Shown: positions 25,901 to 32,823 of the stretch, one piece after another
Layout of the letters: every line of letters starts with the position of its first letter
Position numbering within the stretch: position 1 is the stretch's first letter
Origin: Salinibaculum rarum
Lineage (GTDB): Archaea > Halobacteriota > Halobacteria > Halobacteriales > Haloarculaceae
Assembly (NCBI RefSeq): GCF_030505615.1
Contig: NZ_CP129992.1
Span: forward strand, 2,294,001 to 2,358,000
Length of the DNA: 64,000 bases
Direction: 5' to 3'
Notes under the pieces: model-generated
What the model saw: only the letters and a program-made list of their open reading frames with translations
Told to the model about the DNA's origin: nothing
Databases searched by the model: none
Position numbers and translations under genes: made by a program

Positions 25901-26098
25901 TCAGGCCGTCGCGTCGTAGCCCGCATCCTCCACAACAGTAACAAGTGCGTCTGGGTCGGCATCACCGTCGACGGTCGCCTGTTCGGCCTCTCTGTCGGCC
26001 TCGGCGTCCCTGACACCGGCGACTCCCTCCAGTGCCTCCTCGACGGTCTGTTCGCAGTGCTCGCAGGACATTCCCTCTACGGTGATTGTCTCTGTCAT
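25901..26098 (-). CDS. Copper chaperone-like HMA domain protein
   Basis: The 65-residue protein is a single heavy-metal-associated domain with MTETITVEGMSCEHCEQTVE; the GMxCxxC motif (residues about 9-14) binds Cu(I). The rest has the expected beta-alpha-beta pattern, ending VEDAGYDATA. It resembles CopZ. It sits next to a three-gene ABC exporter and close to two blue-copper proteins (NirK and halocyanin), so copper delivery is a fair guess. The ATG at 26098 gives the usual length. Confidence 0.88.
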   Translation of the reverse strand: MTETITVEGMSCEHCEQTVEEALEGVAGVRDAEADREAEQATVDGDADPDALVTVVEDAGYDATA

Positions 26099-26216
26099 AC
26101 GGGTAGAGATACGTACTCCTGTTCTTTGTCGGTTTCCGCTCAAAAACCAAAGTGCAGGGTCAAAAGGCTCTTTGAAATCCAAGGTGGAGGCGTAGCCAAT
26201 TGCACCGGGACGACAG

Positions 26217-26951
26217 TCAGTCGACGTCCGTCGACCGGTAGAAAATCAGAACGCCGAGAGCGAGCAAGACAGACGCGTAGGCGACGGCGCCGCCGATATC
26301 CCACGCGTCGGCGCCCGACGTGAACGCCGCGTCGAAGAGTGCGTTCGTCGCGTAGTGACTCGGCAGGAGCGTCGTCCACTCGGGTGACTCCGTCGCGAGC
26401 GGATTCTGAAACATCAGGACGTCTACCATCGGCGCGAACAGCATCACGTAGACGCCGCCGAGTCGACCGAGGACGAGACCGACGATGACGCCGAGGATGC
26501 CGTAGGTGAGGCCGACGAGTAGCGTCGCCGCGACGAACGGGCCGAGCGACTCGGGGGTGAACGCGAGCACGGCGACCAGCACGGACGCCGCCGTCACGAC
26601 GACGGTCCCGAGTCCGAGCGTTCCGACCCGCGAGACCACAAGTTCGGTCGCACCGTAGCCGGCGAGACGGAGTCTGTCGTCGGCCGCCTGTGACGTTCGG
26701 ATGAGGAACAGTCCGACGATGCCCGAGAGGATGGCGACGGTCACGGGCGTCATAAACGCCGCAGCGAAATCGGTCATGTGGATCGTGACCCTTGTTCCGT
26801 CGATGGTAGCCGGAACCTCGCGGTCGGGGACCAACACGACGAACGCACCGATGATGTACGCCGGCAAGAACGCAAGCAGCGCCACCAGCACGGGCGTCCG
26901 GCGGAACTCTCGGATACCCATCGTCATGGCAGTCGAGACACGCCGGTACAT
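26217..26951 (-). CDS. ABC-2 type permease (second)
   Basis: The 244-residue protein has six predicted membrane helices and a soluble loop after the first (VLVPDREVPATIDGTRVTIH). The layout follows ABC-2 permeases (NosY/CcmB-like). Its start overlaps the stop of the previous permease gene by one base (26951). It works with the ATPase at 27700 and the permease at 26951-27697. Substrate unknown; the setting near nirK and a copper chaperone suggests respiration-enzyme assembly or copper, without proof. Confidence 0.75.
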   Translation of the reverse strand: MYRRVSTAMTMGIREFRRTPVLVALLAFLPAYIIGAFVVLVPDREVPATIDGTRVTIHMTDFAAAFMTPVTVAILSGIVGLFLIRTSQAADDRLRLAGYGATELVVSRVGTLGLGTVVVTAASVLVAVLAFTPESLGPFVAATLLVGLTYGILGVIVGLVLGRLGGVYVMLFAPMVDVLMFQNPLATESPEWTTLLPSHYATNALFDAAFTSGADAWDIGGAVAYASVLLALGVLIFYRSTDVD

Positions 26952-27697
26952 CAGGCGTCACCTCCGGATTCGATTTGGTAGGTGTAGGCACCGACGGCCA
27001 AGAGTGCAAACAGCGAGAGGTGTCCCGTGGCCGGGAGCAGGTGCTCGGTGGCCAGCGTCCCGTCGACGACGGCCTCAGTCACGATGGCGTGGGGGTGCGC
27101 GAGTGGCGATAACTGCGTGATGCTCTCCTCGATGCCGAACAGGCCACTCGCGAAGACGTTGTCCACGTCAGCCAGGATGACGAGCACGAGCGACCCCTCC
27201 AGTTCCCGCGAGAGGACGCTCCCGACGACGATGCCCAGCAGGCCGTAGATGGCACCGGCCAGCGCGAGGCCGGAGAACGCGGCGATGGGTGCACCGACCG
27301 ATTCGTCGACGAGGACTGCGAGCGACACCGTGGCGACGACGCCCACGACGGCGCTCGCGACGGCAACCGTCGTGAACCGTGCCGCGACGAGTTCGACGCC
27401 CCTGAACCCACAGGTCGCGAGTCGGTGGTCGGCACGCCGGGCACTTATCATCTGGAAGAGGCCGAGGACGCCCGCGAGCGCACCCGTCGCGAAGACGGCG
27501 CCAGTAATCCGGCCCGTCGTCTCCAGTGACGCCGTCGTCTGGAAGAAGCCTATCTCGGGGAACTGGCCCATGCTGACGCCGTAAATCTGGATCGACAGTG
27601 CCGGGAGGACGAGTAGCAAGACCACGGTGAACGGCTCCCGGACGAACGAGCGCGTGCTCGCCCGGATACCGGCCACAGTCCGGTGAACGCCGCTCAT
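26951..27697 (-). CDS. ABC-2 type permease (first)
   Basis: The 248-residue protein has six helices with an N-terminal cytoplasmic part (HRTVAGIRASTRSFVREPFTV) and a loop after helix 1 (GVSMGQFPEIGFFQTTASLE). It is homologous in layout to the next gene, so the exporter is probably a heterodimer. It follows the ATPase stop by two bases and overlaps the next start. Transcribed with both in one operon. Confidence 0.75.
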   Translation of the reverse strand: MSGVHRTVAGIRASTRSFVREPFTVVLLLVLPALSIQIYGVSMGQFPEIGFFQTTASLETTGRITGAVFATGALAGVLGLFQMISARRADHRLATCGFRGVELVAARFTTVAVASAVVGVVATVSLAVLVDESVGAPIAAFSGLALAGAIYGLLGIVVGSVLSRELEGSLVLVILADVDNVFASGLFGIEESITQLSPLAHPHAIVTEAVVDGTLATEHLLPATGHLSLFALLAVGAYTYQIESGGDA

Positions 27698-27699
27698 GC

Positions 27700-28515
27700 T
27701 CAGCCCTCCTGACCGGCCGTCGTCCGCTGTCCGCTCCCGGCGTCGGTCCCGTCGACGAACGAGGCGGTCCGTTCACAGGCGACGCCCTCGGCCGTTGGCT
27801 CCGGGTCCATACCGTCTCCGTCTCCGATTTCCTGTCTGTGGAGGTGGCCGTCGTGGAGTTCGTAGACCACGTCGAAGCGGTCGCGTTCGTTGATGATGTG
27901 GGAGATGATGGCGACGCCGACGCCGCGTGCCCGGAGTTCCTCGGTCAGGTCCCAGAACGCCAGGAACGTCTCCCAGTCGAATCCCGTATAGGGCTCGTCG
28001 AGCAAGAGCAGGTCGGGCTGGTGCATCAACGCGACCGAGAGGTTCACCTTCTGCCGGTTGCCGCCGCTGAGGTTGCGGACCTGCCGGTCCCGAAAGCGCT
28101 CGAAGTCCAGCACGTCGGTTAGCCATTCTCTGGCCTCGACGATCTCCTCGTCAGTCATCCCATAGGCCGTCCCGAACAGGTCGAAGGTTTCGTCGACGGT
28201 CAACCGGTCGTACAGCCGTGGCTCCTGGGGACACCAGCCGATAGTACCTGCTCGGTCGACCACACCGGCGTCGTGGTCCAGCACACCTGCGAGAATCCCC
28301 ATGAGCGTGGACTTGCCGCTCCCGTTCTCGCCCATGATCCCGACGACCTGCCCGCGCTCGACGTGCAGCGTCGCGCCGTCGAGAACCTCGACGGAACGGG
28401 TGAAGGGAAGCGGAGAGTCGTATGTCTTCTCGACGCCTCGCGCACTGACCACGGCGTCCTGTGGGGTGTTTCCACTGTCTAAACCATCGGTCCCGCGTTC
28501 GCGTGCTTCGGTCAT
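27700..28515 (-). CDS. ABC transporter ATPase
   Basis: The 271-residue ATPase has Walker A GENGSGKST, Q-loop CPQEP, signature NLSGGNRQKVNLSVAL, Walker B LLLLDEPYTGFD and H-loop ISHI. It heads the three-gene exporter operon with the two ABC-2 permeases. The ATG at 28515 is chosen; a GTG at 28536 would add seven residues. The last 45 residues (from about DGDGMDPEP) are a variable acidic tail. Substrate unknown. Confidence 0.85.
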   Translation of the reverse strand: MTEARERGTDGLDSGNTPQDAVVSARGVEKTYDSPLPFTRSVEVLDGATLHVERGQVVGIMGENGSGKSTLMGILAGVLDHDAGVVDRAGTIGWCPQEPRLYDRLTVDETFDLFGTAYGMTDEEIVEAREWLTDVLDFERFRDRQVRNLSGGNRQKVNLSVALMHQPDLLLLDEPYTGFDWETFLAFWDLTEELRARGVGVAIISHIINERDRFDVVYELHDGHLHRQEIGDGDGMDPEPTAEGVACERTASFVDGTDAGSGQRTTAGQEG

Positions 28516-28760
28516 CACACTCGTATAGACGGGCACATGGTCTAATGCGATTTCTCTTCAAAAACCTCAGCGAGAGAGGGATGAAAATTTGGCATTAAAG
28601 GAGAGAGACCACTCCGATGTTCGACCAGATGAAGCTGCTACCGTATTGTGGACTCGTCGACAGGCCGGTCTAGACACCGGTCACTGTTCAATACAGCGGC
28701 GGTCAGGTTTCTACCGGTGGGTTGCAGTAGTTCAGTACTGCAAACACTCAACTTTGGATT

Positions 28761-29095
28761 CTAGTCCTCAATCCTCCCGAAACATTGGTATAGAAGCGAG
28801 AATCGCATTAAAGTAGGCTTCCATATCTTCATACAGGAATCGCTGTCGGGCAAACAAGAAAAACTATGAACAGTGAACGTCGACTTCATCGATTCTACCA
28901 GACAGACCTGATTTTGCTGGCCACACTGGGCACGCAGGTAGTCGAGACGCTTCGAATCGGCGTCGGTGAGTTGCTCGTTGTGTGGGGCTTCCTGGCGGGC
29001 CTGTCTTTGGCAGTAGCCACAGTCGCACGGTTCGTGCTTAGGGATGTGGATGATCTTGCGCTGCCAATCCAACCAAGAGGTAAAATAGTCGTTGA
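28761..29095 (-). pseudogene. Tyrosine recombinase/integrase fragment
   Basis: The minus strand reads YFTSWLDWQRKIIHIPKHEP, then CDCGYCQRQARQEAPHNEQL. This is the cysteine-bearing segment that haloarchaeal integrases carry after the first catalytic arginine. The upstream half and the catalytic HxxR and Tyr are missing, and after about residue 60 the frame becomes unrelated. It is a leftover of an integrated element, located between the ABC operon and the halocyanin gene. Confidence 0.55.
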
Positions 29096-29548
29096 CTACT
29101 CTTCGACAGTAACTGTTCCGACCATATCCGATGCGGCGTGTGGAACGCAGACGTAGGTGTACTCACCGGCTGTTTCAAAGGTGTGCTCGAAGGTTTCGCC
29201 TTCGTCAACAACCGCGAATGCGTTGCCTCCTTGCTCCATTGTGCCAAAGCCAGTGGCGCCGCTGGGTATCGAGATCTGGTCGTTCATTTCCGGCCATGCA
29301 GAGACGTTATGCGAGGAGCTGTCAAACTCCCATGTTACGGTTTCACCAACGCTCACTGTGATATCTCGTGGTTCGAACACGAGGTTGCCATTCGGGCCCA
29401 CTGACACAGTGTTGTCTCCGCTTCCGTCACTACCGCCGTTTTCACTATCTCCTGAACTACACCCTGCAAGCGCTACACCTGCGGTTGTTCCGATAGCTGC
29501 CAAGACTTTCCGCCGCCGAACGACTGGTGTCTCATTTGTGTCGACCAT
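29096..29548 (-). CDS. Halocyanin (blue copper protein)
   Basis: The 150-residue protein has a Tat-like leader (RRRKVL) with lipobox cysteine C30 (LAGCSSG), a linker rich in Gly/Ser/Asp, and one plastocyanin domain. The type 1 copper ligands H80 (SSSHNVSA), C134, H137 (VCVPHAASDM) and M142 are all present. Halocyanins carry electrons between the respiratory chain and acceptors such as NirK, which lies next upstream. A perfect CGAA-N4-TTCG palindrome precedes the promoter. ATG 29548 starts directly at the leader. Confidence 0.93.
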   Translation of the reverse strand: MVDTNETPVVRRRKVLAAIGTTAGVALAGCSSGDSENGGSDGSGDNTVSVGPNGNLVFEPRDITVSVGETVTWEFDSSSHNVSAWPEMNDQISIPSGATGFGTMEQGGNAFAVVDEGETFEHTFETAGEYTYVCVPHAASDMVGTVTVEE

Positions 29549-29591
29549 TGCTGTATGTGAGATACTTACGACAAATACAACAGGCCGTTCC

Positions 29592-29603
29592 CGAACATAT
29601 TCG
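29592..29603. promoter_or_regulatory. CGAA-N4-TTCG palindrome before the halocyanin gene
   Basis: The sequence cgaacatattcg is a perfect dyad 44-55 bases before the halocyanin ATG. It lies just upstream of an AT-rich TATA-like stretch (about 29572-29579), the position expected for an activator of anaerobic genes. Confidence 0.55.
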
Positions 29604-29702
29604 CTTTTGTAGCTTTGATTATCTCTGCGGGTGGCGAAAATCTGTATAGCCAACCGCCTCTCAAACGGTTCGGTTCTCTGAGTGCAAAGAAGTCGGTGAC
29701 AG

Positions 29703-30800
29703 TTACTCGTATATCGGGCCTTCGTGGCTCGAGCCGTCGAAGTCAGGGTCGAATATCTCTTCGTCTTCTGGGCCAGTCACGTCGATCTCAGCGAGGAGGC
29801 CTTTGCGGGCAACCCGGCTGAGCGCATGGTCGACTAGCTTGATACGACTGGGAACTGGCGTCTCCATCTGGCCCACGAAACAACTCCCCGGCGCTACTTT
29901 CATCGTCTGAGCGTGCTCATCGGGCACGCTGGCGAGTGTGCCATTCGGCCATGCCTTCGACCAGACGTTCCCGATGGGGTGGAAGTTCGAGGTCACGTTA
30001 GGGCCGCCATCAACCATGAATACGCGGATAGTCTCGTCAACTTCTGCTTCCAGCGGGCCGTATCGCGCTGCTGCGTACGCGTATTTCTCGCCATTGAGGA
30101 GGACGTAGGTCGGCTCCTCTGCGGTCATCGACTCAAAATCAAAGGCGTGGTGACCCTCTTTACCATTTTCCTTGTCCGTGTAGAGTTCGTGTTGGCCGAG
30201 GTAGAACTCACGATCCACCTCTGGGAGCCCCTCCTCAGGTTCGACGAGGATCATCCCGAACATCCCCGCGGAGATGTGGTAATCGAGATTCGGTACTGCG
30301 CAGTGGTAGATGAAGGCCCCGGGATACCGTGCTTGGAACTTCAGTTTGTTCTCTTCGCCGGGATTGACAGTCGTCGCATCGGAACCCCCACCAGTTCCGT
30401 ACGCAGCGTGGAAGTCAACGTTGTGGGGCATGTTGTTGTCTTCTGCATTGCGTAGCGTGAGTTCAACCGTGTCCCCCTGTCGAACCCGGACCATCGGTCC
30501 CGGTACTTGCCCGTCGAAGGTCATGTAATCGAACGTGACGCCAGGTTCGACTTCGGCGGTGACCTCTTCGACAGTAAGCTCTATTTCGTGAGTCGTCGGT
30601 TCGTCTCGGTCAATTGGGCCTGGGAGGACAGTCGGGTCGGCTGCAACTTGGTCGGCATCAATCTGTGGCTGTGATTGCTGACCGTTCGTTTTAGCCTGTC
30701 CATTGCCTGCCGTCGGTGCATCTGCTGCACAACCTGCGATGGATGCCGCACCGCCAAGGCCGAGCGTCTGGAGGACGCGTCGGCGTGAAGTTTCGAACAT
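29703..30800 (-). CDS. nirK: Copper-containing nitrite reductase NirK
   Basis: The 365-residue protein has a twin-arginine leader (RRRVLQTLG) ending in a lipobox (SIAGCA, C24), then two cupredoxin domains. Type 1 copper ligands are H126, C167, H175 and M180 (YHCAVPNLDYHISAGM). Type 2 ligands are H131 and H166, with H325 supplied by the neighbouring subunit. The catalytic Asp and His of the family are D129 (NVDFHA) and H274 (NFHPIG). NirK reduces nitrite to nitric oxide outside the membrane. A halocyanin follows downstream and a hemerythrin precedes it. All copper and catalytic residues are intact. Confidence 0.96.
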   Translation of the reverse strand: MFETSRRRVLQTLGLGGAASIAGCAADAPTAGNGQAKTNGQQSQPQIDADQVAADPTVLPGPIDRDEPTTHEIELTVEEVTAEVEPGVTFDYMTFDGQVPGPMVRVRQGDTVELTLRNAEDNNMPHNVDFHAAYGTGGGSDATTVNPGEENKLKFQARYPGAFIYHCAVPNLDYHISAGMFGMILVEPEEGLPEVDREFYLGQHELYTDKENGKEGHHAFDFESMTAEEPTYVLLNGEKYAYAAARYGPLEAEVDETIRVFMVDGGPNVTSNFHPIGNVWSKAWPNGTLASVPDEHAQTMKVAPGSCFVGQMETPVPSRIKLVDHALSRVARKGLLAEIDVTGPEDEEIFDPDFDGSSHEGPIYE

Positions 30801-31170
30801 TATCGTTTCACCCTACACACATATCTAATCGTGGCATGCACATGAACCCCACACGGCGTTCTCTCGAATTGGGAGGTCATGCGAATTTATTCGGTCGATT
30901 ATATATCCAGAGATGTCGGGAAACGGTTGCTACACGCGTTTCCAGCTCCCAGACTCACTCAATACCGATGATTGTACCTTCAGTTTCGCTCGAAGGCGAC
31001 GAATAAGACGGTCTGCTTGTTGAACTTGTGTCTAAAACGAAGAACGGCAAGCAGATATACTCTTATTGAGATCGATGTCCTCGACGGCGATAGCGACGTT
31101 AGTTGGCGCTGGACCGCTTCAAAACCAACCATCGGTCTCTTATCTCCCGATTCACCACCGCTGTAATCGT
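30801..31170. other. nirK upstream region
   Basis: No gene is seen. The stretch holds the nirK promoter, a perfect CGAA-N4-TTCG palindrome at 30882-30893, and a TATA-like run (ttatatat) at about 30899-30906. The remaining part toward hemerythrin shows nothing recognisable. Confidence 0.5.
30882..30893. promoter_or_regulatory. CGAA-N4-TTCG palindrome before nirK
   Basis: The sequence cgaatttattcg is a perfect dyad 82-93 bases before the nirK ATG, next to an AT-rich TATA-like run. It matches the dyads before the halocyanin and 12-TM genes. Here it is further from the start, implying a longer leader. Confidence 0.5.
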
Positions 31171-31611
31171 TCACTCGTAGGTGTAGTCGGTGAACTCGCG
31201 CTGGACGTATTCTCCGTAACTCTGGTCTTGCTCGTCCCCCGCTATGTGGGAATCAAGCCAGTCGCGGGCAAACTGTAGGACATCCATCGTGATGTATTCG
31301 CCATCCTCGTGGCGCTCTCGAAGTTGACTCACCCGCGAGGCGAACTCTGCATGGACCTCCTTGTGGTCGTTGAAACACCCGTTGCACTCGTCGGCGTAGC
31401 CACAGTCTTGCATCATACCCTCTTCGTCGGTGAAGTGATACTCGGTATATTCGTCGAGGTCCTGCAACACAGTTCCGACCTCTTCGTCCGCCCGTCCTTC
31501 TTCCATCGCCGCGTGAAGATCGTTGAGTAACTCGAACAGTCGCATGTGTTGGTCATCGACTGTCTGGATGCCGGTACTGTGGCGCTCTTCGTCCCACTCA
31601 ATCAGGGGCAT
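31171..31611 (-). CDS. Hemerythrin-like di-iron protein
   Basis: The 146-residue protein is a four-helix hemerythrin with the complete ligand set: H22 (DDQHMRL), H59 and E63 (EYHFTDEE), H83 and H87 (NDHKEVH), H122 and D126 (SHIAGD). Bacteriohemerythrins bind O2 or NO at a di-iron site; beside nirK a role in NO or oxygen handling is a reasonable guess. ATG 31611 starts with MPLIEWDE, the family N-terminus; the ATG at 31617 is two codons further out. Confidence 0.92.
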   Translation of the reverse strand: MPLIEWDEERHSTGIQTVDDQHMRLFELLNDLHAAMEEGRADEEVGTVLQDLDEYTEYHFTDEEGMMQDCGYADECNGCFNDHKEVHAEFASRVSQLRERHEDGEYITMDVLQFARDWLDSHIAGDEQDQSYGEYVQREFTDYTYE

Positions 31612-31908
31612 ACACAACTATCAGGAAGACGTAGTTTAATATCCTCGCCTCCAATTTTCAATGTCTGAAAGTATATACCGCACATATTCCCTCAGCCCAC
31701 TTTATCGGCACTCTCAACGGGAGTGATTGATTCGACTTCAGAGAGGTCCAAAGCACAGCCCCATATTGACGAAACCATTGGCATAGCTGTCAGTTAGGGA
31801 GTGATTTCTTCGCTATTGTTGAATGCGAGTCTGTGTGTTTTCAGTTCTGAATCGAAGAAAGCGGTGTTGGTAACTTTCCGTCAGTCTCATCGAGTCGCTA
31901 TAGTAGTA

Positions 31909-32289
31909 TCATGCGTTTGTTGGGTCGAAGTCGTTCTGCTGGAGTCCCTGACGGACCGGTTCGTGTTCAGCGTCAGTGGGTGGCGGCGCAGTAACGAGGA
32001 GCGCTTCGAGACGTGTATCACCGTCAGCCTTGACACCTCGATTACTGTCGGCTTTGACGACGACCACGTCGCCGGGTTCAACGTGGTGCTCTTCGTCACC
32101 GTCCCGGACCAGGCCGGTTCCTGATTGGACATGAATCGCGACGTCGCTCCCGGGCGCGTGGACTGGAATAAACTGTCCGGGTTCAAAATACCCGCAGACG
32201 ACTTTCATCCGTTCACTTCGGGATACTTCCACCGCCGAGAACTGGTTGTCGTCGTAAGCGCGCTCATCGTTGAAACTCGTCGCGGTCAT
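31909..32289 (-). CDS. Cupin domain protein
   Basis: The 126-residue protein is a single cupin barrel. The first motif is YFEPGQFIPVHAPGSDVAIH and the second is HVEPGDVVVVKA. Several usual metal-binding histidines are present (HAPGSD, HVQSG), so it may bind a metal. Function unknown; small cupins often accompany respiration genes in haloarchaea. It is divergent from the DUF2249 gene at 32478, with about 190 bases between. Confidence 0.82.
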   Translation of the reverse strand: MTATSFNDERAYDDNQFSAVEVSRSERMKVVCGYFEPGQFIPVHAPGSDVAIHVQSGTGLVRDGDEEHHVEPGDVVVVKADSNRGVKADGDTRLEALLVTAPPPTDAEHEPVRQGLQQNDFDPTNA

Positions 32290-32477
32290 CTGACCACCCG
32301 AGTGTAATTGAGACTCGTCCCGTGAGCAGTACCACGTAGGTCTGTTATCATACAGTCATCCGGTCGCGTCCCAGCCTCAATACAGTTCACCCGAACGTGT
32401 CTGCTCTTTATTTGATTTGCTTCAGCATGAATATCTTCGGTCGAACAGTCTTGTGGTCGAAGATCGGAGATAAGAGT

Positions 32478-32741
32478 ATGGAACAAGCCAGCAAGTATCT
32501 CTCACAGACCGATGCGCCGGAAGATCGGCCTCACGAGATCATCGATGCTAGTGAGTTGCCACCGCCCCAGCCACTACGCAACACGTTAGAACTTCTCTTA
32601 GAGATGGAGGAGACCGCTATTTTAATCCAAATAAATGATCGACGACCGCAGCATCTGTATCCGAAATTAGAAGAGCGGGGGTACGAGTATGAGACCCTCG
32701 AATCCGGGGAGGATGTAGTCACTGCAATCTGGAAACCCTAG
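32478..32741 (+). CDS. DUF2249 domain protein
   Basis: The 87-residue protein has the DUF2249 pattern: HEIIDASELPPPQPLRNTLE, LLEMEETAILIQINDRRPQHLYPKLEERGYEYET, with a final strand VVTAIWKP. A GGAG ribosome-binding site about ten bases before ATG 32478 supports this start over ATG 32427 in the same frame. A TATA-like ctttattt lies at 32408-32415. Paralogue of 23004-23240, though the two differ widely. Confidence 0.8.
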   Translation: MEQASKYLSQTDAPEDRPHEIIDASELPPPQPLRNTLELLLEMEETAILIQINDRRPQHLYPKLEERGYEYETLESGEDVVTAIWKP

Positions 32742-32823
32742 CAGCCACCATCACATACCAGTGGCCTATCGGTGCAGTCGTTTCCAGTTCTACGGGACTT
32801 TCTCGAGATTACGTTCCAGACAG

